Below are positions 1 through 8,166 of a stretch of DNA of 35,730 bases, piece after piece. The position numbers and the translations under genes were made by a program. The notes beneath the pieces were generated by a model. The model did no database searches and was not told the origin of the DNA. It worked only from the letters and a program-made list of their open reading frames with translations. How positions within the stretch are numbered: the first letter of the stretch is position 1; the number at the start of each line of letters is the position of its first letter. This DNA comes from Halobellus clavatus. Lineage in GTDB: Archaea > Halobacteriota > Halobacteria > Halobacteriales > Haloferacaceae. The stretch spans positions 1-35,730 of the forward strand of contig NZ_FNPB01000021.1 of the NCBI RefSeq assembly GCF_900107195.1. The letters are read 5' to 3'.

Positions 1-119
1 CGGAACGGTTTCCGAGACTCACCGCAGAACCACGCGCCGAGCGGGTTCAGGCGGAAGCTGGATTGCGCGCACATCACACGGTCACGTACGCAGCCCAACC
101 GACACTGGCACGAACACTC

Positions 120-154
120 GAGATCGAGACCGAAATCGAAATCGAGATCGAGAG
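120..154. repeat. short ATCGAR tandem repeat in the spacer before 5S rRNA
   Basis: The spacer upstream of the 5S gene contains consecutive six-base units of the form ATCGAG/ATCGAA, with one variant unit. It is followed by a perfect 5-bp hairpin (GACGG / CCGTC, 160-176). No tRNA fits here. I see no gene in bases 1-184; I take it as the 23S-5S spacer or processed 3' flank, but a 23S 3' end could not be placed with certainty. Confidence 0.45.
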
Positions 155-184
155 TTCGAGACGGTTCGAGTCCGTCAGTCGGCA

Positions 185-307
185 TAAAGGCGGCCAGAGC
201 GGCAGGGAGACACCCGTACCCATCCCGAACACGGAAGTTAAGCCTGCCAGCGTGCGAGGTAGTACTGGAGTGAGCGATCCTCTGGGAACACTGGCTCGCC
301 GCCTACC
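185..307 (+). rRNA. rrf: 5S ribosomal RNA
   Basis: The segment matches the haloarchaeal 5S rRNA along its length. It has the 5' arm GGCGGCC, the highly conserved loop CCCGTACCCATCCCGAACAC, then GTACTGGAGTG and CCTCTGGGAA, and the 3' arm CGCCGCCTACC that pairs with the 5' end. The length of about 122 bases is the family's usual size. The ends are set by the pairing of the terminal helix and are good to within 2-3 bases. In many haloarchaeal rRNA operons a tRNA-Cys follows the 5S gene; here a hairpin follows directly instead. Confidence 0.95.
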
Positions 308-320
308 CATTCATACTTCA

Positions 321-353
321 GCGCCCACGAGGAGCGACCTCGTGGGCGCTTTT
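321..353 (+). terminator. strong hairpin terminator after 5S rRNA
   Basis: A perfect 12-bp, very GC-rich stem (GCGCCCACGAGG / CCTCGTGGGCGC) with a 5-base loop is followed by TTTT and a T-rich stretch, 13 bases after the 5S 3' end. It resembles a bacterial intrinsic terminator. In archaea the T tract alone usually suffices, so the hairpin may mainly protect or process the rRNA 3' end. Confidence 0.8.
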
Positions 354-497
354 CATTTCGAACGCGCGAGCGATGCGACGGTCAATCGCTCGCCGAACAG
401 CGGTACGCTCCCGACTGATCCGACGATCCGAGTCCGAAACGACGGTTAATTCGGTTAAATCGGGCTAAATCGGGCGGAAGGCGGCCTGAGCGAATAC

Positions 498-507
498 CCG
501 CTTTATG
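498..507 (+). promoter_or_regulatory. TATA-like box of the secreted repeat protein gene
   Basis: CGCTTTATGC lies about 30 bases before the ATG at 535, the usual spacing for a haloarchaeal TATA box and a leaderless transcript. The ATG at 505 sits inside this box, which is why the start at 535 is preferred. Confidence 0.55.
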
Positions 508-534
508 CGTCCGAGGCCGGAAGCGGGGAGTGTA

Positions 535-2238
535 ATGAATCACAGCAGATCACTCACGATCGCCGTGGTCGTCGCGCTCCTCGGGATGGCCGCCATCCCG
601 GCGGCCGCGAGCGCGGCATCGGGACTGGCAGTCGACGTCGATCAGCGCCCGGACACAGGCGACGCCGTAGTGACAGTCACGCACAACGATAGCGCAGTCG
701 AGAACGCAACCGTAGAAGTCACCGGCGAGTCAGCGTACGCCGGGAACGGCACGTACACGACGGACGCCGACGGAACGCTCGTCCTCCCCGAACCGAACGA
801 GACGGTGTCGGTGACAGTGACCACGACCGCGGACAACACGACCGCGACGAAGCAGGTCGACCTCGTCCCGCGCTCGGCGGCGCTCTCGGTCTCCGCAACG
901 CAGAATGACGATGGAACGGCGACGGTGACCGTGACGCAGTACGACGAGGCGATCGAGAACGCGACCGTGGCAGTCTCCGCCGCGGACGCGTACAGCGGGA
1001 ACGGCACGTACGCGACGGACGCAGACGGGACCGTCACGCTCCCGGCACCGAACCAGACCGTCTCGCTGACGATCGACGCTTCGGCCAACAACGCGACGGC
1101 GAGCACGGATCTCACGGCCGTTCCGCTCGCAGCGTCCCTGGACGTCACCGTGAACCAGACCGAAGGCGGCTCGGCGATCATCACCGTCACCCAGTACGGT
1201 GAGGTCGTCGAAGGCGCAAACGTCTCGATCGAAGCCGACGGGGACATCGCCGGCACCGACACCACCGACGCGAACGGTACGGTCACCCTCGAACAGCCGG
1301 AAGACGATCAGACCGTGACCGTGACCGCGACCGATGGGAACCTGACGGCCGAGACGACAGCCGAACTCACGGGCACCGCTCTGGACGTGAGCGCCGCGCA
1401 GACCGACGACGACGTCGAGGTGACCGTCACCGACGGCGGCAACTCGGCCGCGGACGCGACGGTCGAAGTCGAGGCTGACGGCGAGTACGCCGGGACCGGC
1501 ACATACGCGACGGACGCAGACGGCACCGTCACGCTCCCGCTCCCGCAAGAGAACGTGACGATCACCGTGACCGCGACGGCCGAGAACGAGACGGCCAATA
1601 CGACGGCTGACCTGACCGTTGAATTCGCCCAGGAAGGGCCGTTCGGACAGGCCGTCTCCTCGTTCGTGAGCGCGCTGCAGTCCAGCGGGTTCGACGGCCC
1701 GCCGGGCGAGACGATCTCCGACTTCGTCACGGGGAACAACCCCGGTAACGCCGACGACGCGCCCGGCCAAAAGGGCGACGAAGCCGACGACGGCACCGGG
1801 ACTGACGACGGCAACGAGACCGACGAGGCATCCGGTCAGTCGGGATCGGCTCCCGGCCAGTCGGACGACGCCCCGGGCCGTGAGGACGACGGCAACGAGA
1901 CTGACGAGGCGTCCGATCAGTCGGGATCGGCTCCCGGGCAGTCAGACGACGCCCCGGGCCGTGAGGACGACGAGAACGAGACCGACGACGACGGTCCCGG
2001 CGCGAACGCCGGTAACGGCAACGGCCCGCCGAACGCCAGCGAACGCGGCGGCCCGGCTGACGACGACGCCCCAGAAACGGACGAGGAAGACGATGAGACG
2101 GACGCTGAGGAAGAATCTGCGGACGATGCGGACGACGAAGCAGAGGACGAGGAAGCCGACAGCGACGACGATGACAGTCGATCCGGCGGCTCCAGCGGAT
2201 CGCCCGGTAACTCCGGGAACGCCCCGGGACAGAACTAG
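535..2238 (+). CDS. secreted protein with four beta-sandwich-like repeats and an acidic low-complexity tail
   Basis: This is a 567-residue exported protein of unknown role. From the ATG at 535 a Sec-type signal peptide is visible (SLTIAVVVALLGMAA, then AAASA). Four repeats of about 78-85 residues follow to roughly residue 360. Each has a TVTV-rich strand, the motif Y-(A/S)-G-x-G-T-Y-x-T-D-A-D-G-T and an LPxPxxxVxxT strand, like small carboxypeptidase-regulatory or Ig-type extracellular domains. The C-terminal third is extremely rich in Asp, Glu, Gly, Ser and Asn, contains a near-exact 27-residue duplication and has many N-x-S/T sequons. No C-terminal membrane helix or PGF-CTERM signal is seen, so it is probably released or bound loosely to the surface. 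The 30 bases between the ATGs at 505 and 535 overlap the promoter. Confidence 0.75.
   Translation: MNHSRSLTIAVVVALLGMAAIPAAASAASGLAVDVDQRPDTGDAVVTVTHNDSAVENATVEVTGESAYAGNGTYTTDADGTLVLPEPNETVSVTVTTTADNTTATKQVDLVPRSAALSVSATQNDDGTATVTVTQYDEAIENATVAVSAADAYSGNGTYATDADGTVTLPAPNQTVSLTIDASANNATASTDLTAVPLAASLDVTVNQTEGGSAIITVTQYGEVVEGANVSIEADGDIAGTDTTDANGTVTLEQPEDDQTVTVTATDGNLTAETTAELTGTALDVSAAQTDDDVEVTVTDGGNSAADATVEVEADGEYAGTGTYATDADGTVTLPLPQENVTITVTATAENETANTTADLTVEFAQEGPFGQAVSSFVSALQSSGFDGPPGETISDFVTGNNPGNADDAPGQKGDEADDGTGTDDGNETDEASGQSGSAPGQSDDAPGREDDGNETDEASDQSGSAPGQSDDAPGREDDENETDDDGPGANAGNGNGPPNASERGGPADDDAPETDEEDDETDAEEESADDADDEAEDEEADSDDDDSRSGGSSGSPGNSGNAPGQN
1810..1971 (+). repeat. two tandem 81-bp units in the acidic tail coding region
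   Basis: Units at 1810-1890 and 1891-1971 differ by only a few bases and encode two 27-residue copies starting GNETDEAS and ending DDAPGREDD or nearly so. The period is a multiple of three, so the reading frame is kept. A third, degenerate start of the unit follows at 1972. This is a recent in-frame duplication, a likely site of length variation between strains. Confidence 0.8.
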
Positions 2239-2267
2239 CTAACACGCACTTCGACCGACGTTTTCTC

Positions 2268-2783
2268 TTATTCCGATTCCCCGTGGCCCCGGTTTGACGA
2301 GTCCGAGCGTGAACGACGGTCCCCTGCGACAGTGAAGCGACCACCGAGTCGATATCGGGGGAGTCCGGCGCGGGCCGCGACCGTTTCAGGGTCCGTCTCG
2401 AATCGTCGGAGCGCGAGTCTCGCGCCGGTCGCGACGAGGTCCGACTCCGGGTCGTCACCTGGAAGCCACGCAGTGGCGTCGATGCCGTCATCGCGGGTGG
2501 CTTCGAGCGCGCGGACGGCGACCGTGCTCACGAGTGCCGCTCCGACGCGATTGAGGGAGGGCGCCGACTGCTCATCGGATCGCCCGGGGCGGTTCGCAGC
2601 CGGTCCGCACGAACCATCAGGCCGACCGCGAGCGGTGGCCTCGTCGACTTCGGTCGCGGTCCCTGCATCTGTGCGGGCCCGTTCGAGTGCCCCGGCGAGC
2701 GCGAAGTAGCGACGGGCGTCCGTCCCGTCGACGAGCGCACGTTCCAGTGCCGTGTCGACGACGGCGTCGAGTGCGTCGGTCAC
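2268..2783 (-). CDS. uncharacterised haloarchaeal protein, 171 aa
   Basis: I do not recognise a characterised family. The protein is soluble, rich in Ala, Asp and Arg, and predicted mostly helical, with an N-terminal part (ALDAVVDTALERALVDG) and a conserved-looking C-terminal half (ALVSTVAVRALEATRD, then AGLPRYRLGGRF). No signal peptide, helix-turn-helix or metal motif is seen. The start is GTG at 2783, which overlaps the stop codon of the upstream gene (GTGA), so the two are almost surely translated together. An internal segment around residues 48-75 is Arg/Pro-rich and may be a variable linker. Confidence 0.65.
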   Translation of the reverse strand: MTDALDAVVDTALERALVDGTDARRYFALAGALERARTDAGTATEVDEATARGRPDGSCGPAANRPGRSDEQSAPSLNRVGAALVSTVAVRALEATRDDGIDATAWLPGDDPESDLVATGARLALRRFETDPETVAARAGLPRYRLGGRFTVAGDRRSRSDSSNRGHGESE

Positions 2784-3139
2784 GATTCGACGGCGACGTC
2801 GCGAAACGCCGCCTCAGTGACTGTCCCGTCAGGACGGAGCGAGACGCGGCCGAGCGTGACGGTGTCGCCCGTCTCTGACGTCCGGGCGACGGCCCGGAGC
2901 GTGGCCTCCTGGTCGAGTCGCTCCCAGACGGTCCGTTCGAGCAGTTGCTGGAACGCCTCCGGGTCGGTCCAGCCGGCATCGACGTCCGACGGAACGTGCA
3001 CGACGAACTGGAACTCCGTCTCGGTGACGTGGATCCCCACGCCGAACGTGTCGCCAGCGGCGTCAGCCGATCCGGCCCGGTCCGACTGGTCTGCGGACTC
3101 GTCGCCGGCGTCGTCGTGATCGGCGTCCGTCTCGGTCAT
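2780..3139 (-). CDS. uncharacterised haloarchaeal protein, 119 aa, coupled to the 171-aa gene
   Basis: This small acidic protein has no function I can assign. The first 35 residues are a disordered Asp/Ser-rich stretch. The rest (FGVGIHVTETEFQFVVHV, WERLDQEATLRAVAR, TVTLGRVSLRPDGTVTEAAF) looks like one compact alpha/beta domain. I chose the ATG at 3139 over an in-frame start 66 bases further out, because the extra residues do not look like protein of this kind and would reach into the promoter area shared with the divergent YchF gene. It forms a two-gene operon with the next gene through a GTGA overlap. Confidence 0.65.
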   Translation of the reverse strand: MTETDADHDDAGDESADQSDRAGSADAAGDTFGVGIHVTETEFQFVVHVPSDVDAGWTDPEAFQQLLERTVWERLDQEATLRAVARTSETGDTVTLGRVSLRPDGTVTEAAFRDVAVES

Positions 3140-3263
3140 ATCTTCGAGTGAGGCCCGAGGGGGCAAATACTCCGCGATGCGGCCCGTCGTGCCCCGTGGA
3201 ACCACCTCACAGAGCGGCGGCGGATGGGATCGTTTTTGAGCGGCGAACCGCTGAGAGACGGCA

Positions 3264-4454
3264 ATGAGTTACAAAATCGGACTCGTCGGCAAGCCCTCTG
3301 TCGGCAAGTCCTCGTTTTTCAACGCTGCGACGATGAACGACGTGCCGGAGGGTGCGTACCCGTTCACGACGATCGATCCCGCGGTCGGAGAGGCGTACGT
3401 CCGCGTCGAGTGTGCGGCTCCGGAATTCGACGAGACCTGCACGCCCTCAGTGGGTTTCTGCGACGACGGCACACGTTTCGTCCCGGTCAAACTCGTCGAC
3501 GTCGCGGGGCTGATCCCGGGCGCACACGAGGGGAACGGACTGGGGAATCAGTTCTTGACGGACCTCAACGAGGCCGACGTCCTCGTCCACGTCGTCGACT
3601 TCTCCGGGAAGACGGATCTGGAGGGCGAACCGACGACTGGCCACGACCCGCGGGACGACATCGACTTCCTCGAGGAGGAACTCGATATGTGGTATCTCGA
3701 CATCTTAGAGAAGGGTCTCGAGCGCTACCGATCGGGGTACAACGGCGAGGAGAACCACATCGAAGTGGACCTCGCAGAGCAGATGTCGGCGTTCAAGACG
3801 AACAAAGACGAGATCAAGCAGGTCCTGTTGGCCACGGACGCCGGTCTCGACCCCGACGAGTGGGACGAGGAGACGAAAGCCCGCGTCGCCCGCGAGATCA
3901 GAAAGCGAACCAAGCCGATCCTGATCGCGGCGAACAAGATGGACACGCCAGCGGCCCAGGAGAACTACGCGGAGATCACGGCCGACCCGGACCACGATCA
4001 TCTCACATTCGTCCCCACGAGCGCACACGCGGAGAAAGCGCTGAAGAAGGCCGACGAGGCGGACGTCGTCGACTATCGCCCCGGCGCGTCCTCGTTCGAG
4101 ATCGTCGGCGATCCCTCCGAGGAACAGGCCGCAGGCCTCGAGCAGATCCGCGAGTACGTCGAGTCCTTCGAGGGAACGGGCGTCCAGGCGGTCCTCGAAT
4201 CGGCGCTCTTCGACGTGATGGGCGCGATCGCGGTGTTCCCCGGGAGCGCCAACGGCCGATCCGACACGCAGGGCGTCTTTCGGGACTGTTTCATCCTCCC
4301 CGACGGGTCGACGACGGAGGACTTCGCGTATCACCTCCACTCTGACATCGGCGACGGCCTGCTGCACGGAATCGACTGCCGGTCGAACCGCCAGGTCGGT
4401 TCGACGCACGAGCTCGGCCACCGCGACGTCGTCGAGATCGTGACGACGAACTGA
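3264..4454 (+). CDS. ychF: YchF/OLA1-type P-loop NTPase (Obg superfamily)
   Basis: This is a translation-associated nucleotide-binding protein of the Obg/YchF group, cytosolic and conserved in archaea. Visible motifs are the P loop GKPSVGKSS (residues 9-17), the G3 motif DVAG (79-82) followed by LIPGAHEGNGLGNQFL, and NKMD (224-227) as the G4 motif. A helical insert lies between G3 and G4. The C-terminal 80 residues form the TGS domain that in relatives contacts ribosome-bound partners. The length of 396 residues is normal for the archaeal branch. A T-rich box (CGTTTTTGAG) lies about 30 bases before the ATG. YchF proteins often hydrolyse ATP rather than GTP; the base preference here cannot be decided by eye. 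Confidence 0.92.
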   Translation: MSYKIGLVGKPSVGKSSFFNAATMNDVPEGAYPFTTIDPAVGEAYVRVECAAPEFDETCTPSVGFCDDGTRFVPVKLVDVAGLIPGAHEGNGLGNQFLTDLNEADVLVHVVDFSGKTDLEGEPTTGHDPRDDIDFLEEELDMWYLDILEKGLERYRSGYNGEENHIEVDLAEQMSAFKTNKDEIKQVLLATDAGLDPDEWDEETKARVAREIRKRTKPILIAANKMDTPAAQENYAEITADPDHDHLTFVPTSAHAEKALKKADEADVVDYRPGASSFEIVGDPSEEQAAGLEQIREYVESFEGTGVQAVLESALFDVMGAIAVFPGSANGRSDTQGVFRDCFILPDGSTTEDFAYHLHSDIGDGLLHGIDCRSNRQVGSTHELGHRDVVEIVTTN

Positions 4455-4518
4455 CTCCCGCTCGGGCGACGGTCTGTCCGCCCAACATTCAATTCGCCGC
4501 TCCACGAAACACCGGTCG

Positions 4519-5142
4519 ATGCCGCCGACTGAGACACCGCTGCGAGAGTTGACGGCGGGAATCGCCTCCGAGCAGGTTGCTCCGGCGGGGATCACGGCCG
4601 TGGCCGCGGCCGCCGCGATGGGGACCGCCCTGTGTGAGATGTGTTGCATTCACACGATCGAAGCCCAGCGCGCGACCCGGACCCTCGAAGACCTGGGAGA
4701 ACCGGTCGATCAGAGCGATTGCGACCCCACACACGCGAGCGATCACTCGCTCGAAGCGGTCCGGTCGAGGCTCGAGACGCAGCGGGAGACGCTGCTCACG
4801 CTCGCGGACCGCGACGCTGCCCTCGTTTCGGAGTTGTTTGCGGGCGAAGCCGCCCCGTCGGCCGAGACCCGACGGCAGGCGGCGAGGATCCCACTGGCCG
4901 TGATCGAAGCGGCCGTCGAGGTGTTAGCGGATGCCCCACTCGCGATCGAACGGGGTCGCCCCGGCGTCGCGGCAGACGCACGAACGGGGGCGCTCCTCGT
5001 CGAGGCGGGGTTGCGAGCATCGGCGGCGACAGTCCGATCGAATCTCGAAGGCGACGACACCGACGCGGCGACCGAGCTGCTAGACCGACTCGCGGCGGCT
5101 GAGCGGCGCGCGGCCGCGGTGGACCTGGACGGAATCGGTTAG
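4519..5142 (+). CDS. cyclodeaminase/cyclohydrolase family protein (FTCD C-domain type)
   Basis: This 207-residue, mostly helical protein resembles the formiminotetrahydrofolate cyclodeaminase/cyclohydrolase domain, which works on one-carbon units carried by folate. The N-terminal part shows the family pattern: LRELTAGIASEQVAPAG, a run of Ala in AAAAAMGTALCEM, then a long helix and a charged middle segment. The C-terminal half (IPLAVIEAAVEVLADAPLAIERG, then LLVEAGLRASAATVRSNL) matches the order of helices in that family. It stands alone between YchF and a histidine kinase. In haloarchaea such domains occur beside folate genes, but no other folate gene is present here. The family assignment is fairly firm, the substrate is not. 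Confidence 0.7.
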   Translation: MPPTETPLRELTAGIASEQVAPAGITAVAAAAAMGTALCEMCCIHTIEAQRATRTLEDLGEPVDQSDCDPTHASDHSLEAVRSRLETQRETLLTLADRDAALVSELFAGEAAPSAETRRQAARIPLAVIEAAVEVLADAPLAIERGRPGVAADARTGALLVEAGLRASAATVRSNLEGDDTDAATELLDRLAAAERRAAAVDLDGIG

Positions 5143-5150
5143 TTATATTA
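5143..5150 (+). promoter_or_regulatory. TATA box of the histidine kinase gene
   Basis: TTATATTA begins just after the stop codon of the preceding gene and is the clearest AT-rich box in that area. With the usual spacing, transcription would begin near 5172-5176, so the ATG at 5177 would be read leaderless and the ATG at 5198 would have a leader of about 25 bases. Confidence 0.6.
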
Positions 5151-5176
5151 TCCTGACACGAATAACCACTAAGAGG

Positions 5177-7057
5177 ATGCCGATATTTGGGGACTGTATG
5201 GGTTCCCAGATCCGGGTTCTGCACGTCGACGACGATCCCCAGTCTACGGATCTGGTCCGAGGGCTCTCGCGCCACAGCGATCGACTGGACGTCGACGCCG
5301 TCTCGACGGCCGCGGCGGCGCGTCAGGAGTTGCAGCGCGGCGGTATCGACTGCGTCGTCTCCGAATACGACCTGCGGGAGGAGACCGGAATCGATTTTCT
5401 CCGCGCGGTCCGCCCGGAGTACCCCGACCTCCCGTTTCTCCTCTTCACCAGCACGGGATCCGAAGAGATCGCGAGCCGAGCCATCTCCGCGGGCGTGACT
5501 GACTACCTCCGGAAGCGACCTGAGACCGGCCAGCTCGCCCTGCTGGCCAATCGGATCGAAAACGCGGTCGACCGCGTTCGCTCGGACCACGTCGCGGAGC
5601 GACGGACCCGCCGGCTCGAGACGCTCGTCAGTAACCTTCCGGGGATGGTCTATCGCTGCCGAAACGAGGGCGGATGGCCGATGGAGTACGTGGTCGGAGA
5701 GGTCGAGCGGCTCGTGGGATACGAACCGGAGGCACTGGAGTCGGGGGCGGTCAACTGGGGCGAGGAGGTTCTCCATCCCGACGATCGCGATCGCGCGTGG
5801 GAGGCCGTCCAGTCATCAATCGACGGCGACGAACCGTTCGAGGTGACGTATCGGGTACGGACTGCCGACGGCGACGTCAAGTGGCTGTGGGAACGGGGAC
5901 GCGTCGTCGAGGCGCCGTTCGGCGACGACGACTCCGCGATCCTGTGGGGCGACGGCTCGGCGATACCGAGGGACGGCGACGGTGCCGACACGGAGATGAT
6001 CGAGGGGTTCATCACCGACATCACCGAACGAAAGAAACGCGAATCGGAACTCCGCCGGAGCGAGCGCCGGTTTCAGGCCATTTTCGACGATCCGAACCTC
6101 CTCGTCGGACTCACGGCTCCGGACGGCACGGTCGAGGAAGTCAACACGACGGCCCTCCGGTACGTCGACGCGGATCGAGCGGACATCGTCGGAATGCCGC
6201 TTCCAGAGACACCGTGGTGGGATGGTGAATCGAACGTCGACGCGTGGGAGGCGATCGAGCAGGCGGCGAACGGCGAGTACGTCGAATTCGAGGCCGAATA
6301 CGCGGCGGAGGGCGAACGGCCGCTCTTCGTCGAAGGGTCGTTCCGCCCGGTGACCGACGAGAATGATGAGGTGACAGCACTCGTCGTGTCTGCGCGAGAC
6401 GTCTCCACGCGACGGCGGCGGGAGGCGGCACTCCAGCGGCAGCACGACCGGCTCAACGAGTACGCGAGCTTTGTCTCTCACGACTTTCAGAGTCCGATCT
6501 CGACGATCCGCGGACGGTTAGAACTGGCGCTGGAGACCGACGACCTGACGCACGTCGAGCGCGCGATCGACGCGGTCGAACGTGTCGACGAACTCCGGAC
6601 CGGCCTCGTGGAAACACTCCGCAGCGGGGACATCGTCCGCGAGACCGAGCTGGTCCGACTCACCGACGTGTTCGAGGACGTGTGGGCGACGACCGATCCC
6701 GGCGGCCACGCGTCCTACGAGGTCGTCGACGAACGCAGGATCGAAGCCGATCCCGAGGCGATCCGACGAGTGTTCGAAAACCTCGTCAGCAACTCGATCG
6801 AACACGGCGACGGCGACGTCACGGTGCGGGTGGGAGCGACTGCTGAGGGACTGTTCTACGAAGACGACGGGCCGGGTATCGCCCCCGGAATCAGAGACGA
6901 GGTGTTCTCGCCCGGATTCTCGACGAAGGCGGGCAGCGAGGGCATCGGTATGGGGATGGCGAGTGTCCGGCAGATCGTCGCCGCCCACGGCTGGACGATC
7001 GGCGTTGGGGCTGCCGAAACGCTCGGTGGTGCGCGCTTCGAGATCGTGACCGAGTGA
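5177..7057 (+). CDS. HTR-like hybrid sensor histidine kinase (receiver-PAS-PAS-HisKA-HATPase), receiver with Glu at the phospho site
   Basis: This is a soluble signalling kinase with no membrane helices. Order: an N-terminal receiver (about residues 12-125), a PAS domain (about 149-285), a second PAS (about 298-410), the dimerisation/phospho-acceptor helix with VSHDFQSP (His435), and the ATPase domain with N box NLVSNSIEHG, G1 EDDGPGI and G2 GIGMGMASV. In the receiver the acidic pocket (VDDDP), the Thr of FTSTG and the Lys of YLRK are kept. The residue aligned with the phosphorylated Asp is Glu63 (SEYDL), and the following loop lacks the usual Pro. Such a receiver may be fixed in one state. 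The ATG at 5198 (MGSQIRVL) is an equally good start and gives 619 residues. No partner gene is adjacent. Confidence 0.88.
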   Translation: MPIFGDCMGSQIRVLHVDDDPQSTDLVRGLSRHSDRLDVDAVSTAAAARQELQRGGIDCVVSEYDLREETGIDFLRAVRPEYPDLPFLLFTSTGSEEIASRAISAGVTDYLRKRPETGQLALLANRIENAVDRVRSDHVAERRTRRLETLVSNLPGMVYRCRNEGGWPMEYVVGEVERLVGYEPEALESGAVNWGEEVLHPDDRDRAWEAVQSSIDGDEPFEVTYRVRTADGDVKWLWERGRVVEAPFGDDDSAILWGDGSAIPRDGDGADTEMIEGFITDITERKKRESELRRSERRFQAIFDDPNLLVGLTAPDGTVEEVNTTALRYVDADRADIVGMPLPETPWWDGESNVDAWEAIEQAANGEYVEFEAEYAAEGERPLFVEGSFRPVTDENDEVTALVVSARDVSTRRRREAALQRQHDRLNEYASFVSHDFQSPISTIRGRLELALETDDLTHVERAIDAVERVDELRTGLVETLRSGDIVRETELVRLTDVFEDVWATTDPGGHASYEVVDERRIEADPEAIRRVFENLVSNSIEHGDGDVTVRVGATAEGLFYEDDGPGIAPGIRDEVFSPGFSTKAGSEGIGMGMASVRQIVAAHGWTIGVGAAETLGGARFEIVTE

Positions 7058-7083
7058 GCAGCCGCCGTCCCGTCGGCGAGTGG

Positions 7084-8097
7084 TCACTCGTCCGCCGAGG
7101 ACCGCGTGACGAAACTGAGTCGGTAGTCGTAGTACCCGCCGTCGTATCGGAGCATCGTCCGGCCGCCGTCCTCGACACCAGCGTCTTTCGCGACGTTGCC
7201 GTCGAGGTACGCGCGTTCGTGTATCGCCCGCAGTACTGCCCGGTAGGCCTCCGAGTACGGGTGTGCTTCCGTGTACTCCGACGCGGCGGCCTGTTCGACG
7301 ACGTCCACGGCGGCCGAGGAGCGGTCCTCGCGGTCGAATCGGGCGTCGACGAACTTCGCCCGAAGGACGGCTTCCATCTCCTCGGGGGCCGTCGCAACCG
7401 CCTCAGCGGTCGCTCGATACACCGGTTCGTAGAACGTCTCTCGCGTGATCTCGACTGCGTAGCGACGGTCGCGGTAGTCGACGAACGCCGCCGCGTCGTC
7501 GGACAGGAGGTCGCTCCGTTCGACCGCCTCGTCCGTTCGATAGACGTAGCCGCCGCGCTGGACGAGTCCCCACGGAACGCCTCCGCTGGTCCCGCGAGCG
7601 CGCGTCGCCATCTGTGCCACCCGCACGGCTACCGCGTCCACCTCCGGGAGTTGCTCGGCTGAAACTGCTTCGGGGGCGTCTCCGCCGTCCGTTTCGTCGA
7701 TCGCTGCCGCCTCGGTGAGTCGCAACACCGGATGCGTGGTTTCGACTTCGTCGACGACGATTGCGCCGAGTCGGTAGTACGTGCCGTTGTGGCGCGTGTA
7801 GACCGGATCCTCGGGAGCGGAGCCGAAGGGAGTGCGGTACTGCGTGGTGTATTCGGTCCCGTTCAGGCTCGCCTCGAAGGCCGCTTCGTCCAACTCGGAG
7901 CGCGTCTGTGAGAGGTCCGTGACGTAGGTTTCGCGGAGCGGGCCATCGGTGTGAGAGAGTGTCAACTGGAGAACGCGTTGCTCGTCGGGTGACTGAACGA
8001 CGTCGCTGACGGCACCGAGACACCCAGCAGAACTGAGCAAGGCACCTGCACCGAGTGCACCGAGGAACTGGCGTCTCACGGGCTGATTGTCTGTCAT
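7084..8097 (-). CDS. Tat-exported lipoprotein of unknown function
   Basis: This 337-residue lipoprotein was probably placed on the outer face of the membrane. From the ATG at 8097 the N terminus shows a twin-arginine signal (VRRQFLGALGAGALL) and a lipobox SSAGC with Cys26 as the attachment site. The mature part alternates short beta-rich pieces (LQLTLSHTDGPLRETYVTDL, YRLGAIVVDEVE, YAVEITRETFYEP) with helices and ends YDYRLSFVTR. I recognise no enzyme or binding-protein signature. Similar haloarchaeal lipoproteins are annotated as hypothetical. An ATG 27 bases further upstream is in frame but would put nine residues ahead of the twin Arg. A T-rich box lies about 35-40 bases before the start on this strand. 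Confidence 0.75.
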   Translation of the reverse strand: MTDNQPVRRQFLGALGAGALLSSAGCLGAVSDVVQSPDEQRVLQLTLSHTDGPLRETYVTDLSQTRSELDEAAFEASLNGTEYTTQYRTPFGSAPEDPVYTRHNGTYYRLGAIVVDEVETTHPVLRLTEAAAIDETDGGDAPEAVSAEQLPEVDAVAVRVAQMATRARGTSGGVPWGLVQRGGYVYRTDEAVERSDLLSDDAAAFVDYRDRRYAVEITRETFYEPVYRATAEAVATAPEEMEAVLRAKFVDARFDREDRSSAAVDVVEQAAASEYTEAHPYSEAYRAVLRAIHERAYLDGNVAKDAGVEDGGRTMLRYDGGYYDYRLSFVTRSSADE

Positions 8098-8166
8098 TGG
8101 AGGGCAGCGTTGGGTTCGGCGCAACGGGGTAAAAAAGGTCCGCGTTCGGTCACTCGTGATCTGGTT

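Noticed and set aside
112-184. Possible tRNA ending with the T-arm-like hairpin GACGG-TTCGAGT-CCGTC
   Set aside because: The T arm and a seven-base 3' arm are present, but there is no matching 5' acceptor arm, D arm or anticodon arm in the 50 bases before it, only ATCGAR repeats.
642-1770. Two long open frames on the minus strand opposite the secreted repeat protein
   Set aside because: They are shadows caused by GC-rich codon bias; the plus-strand frame has the signal peptide, acidic composition and ordered repeats.
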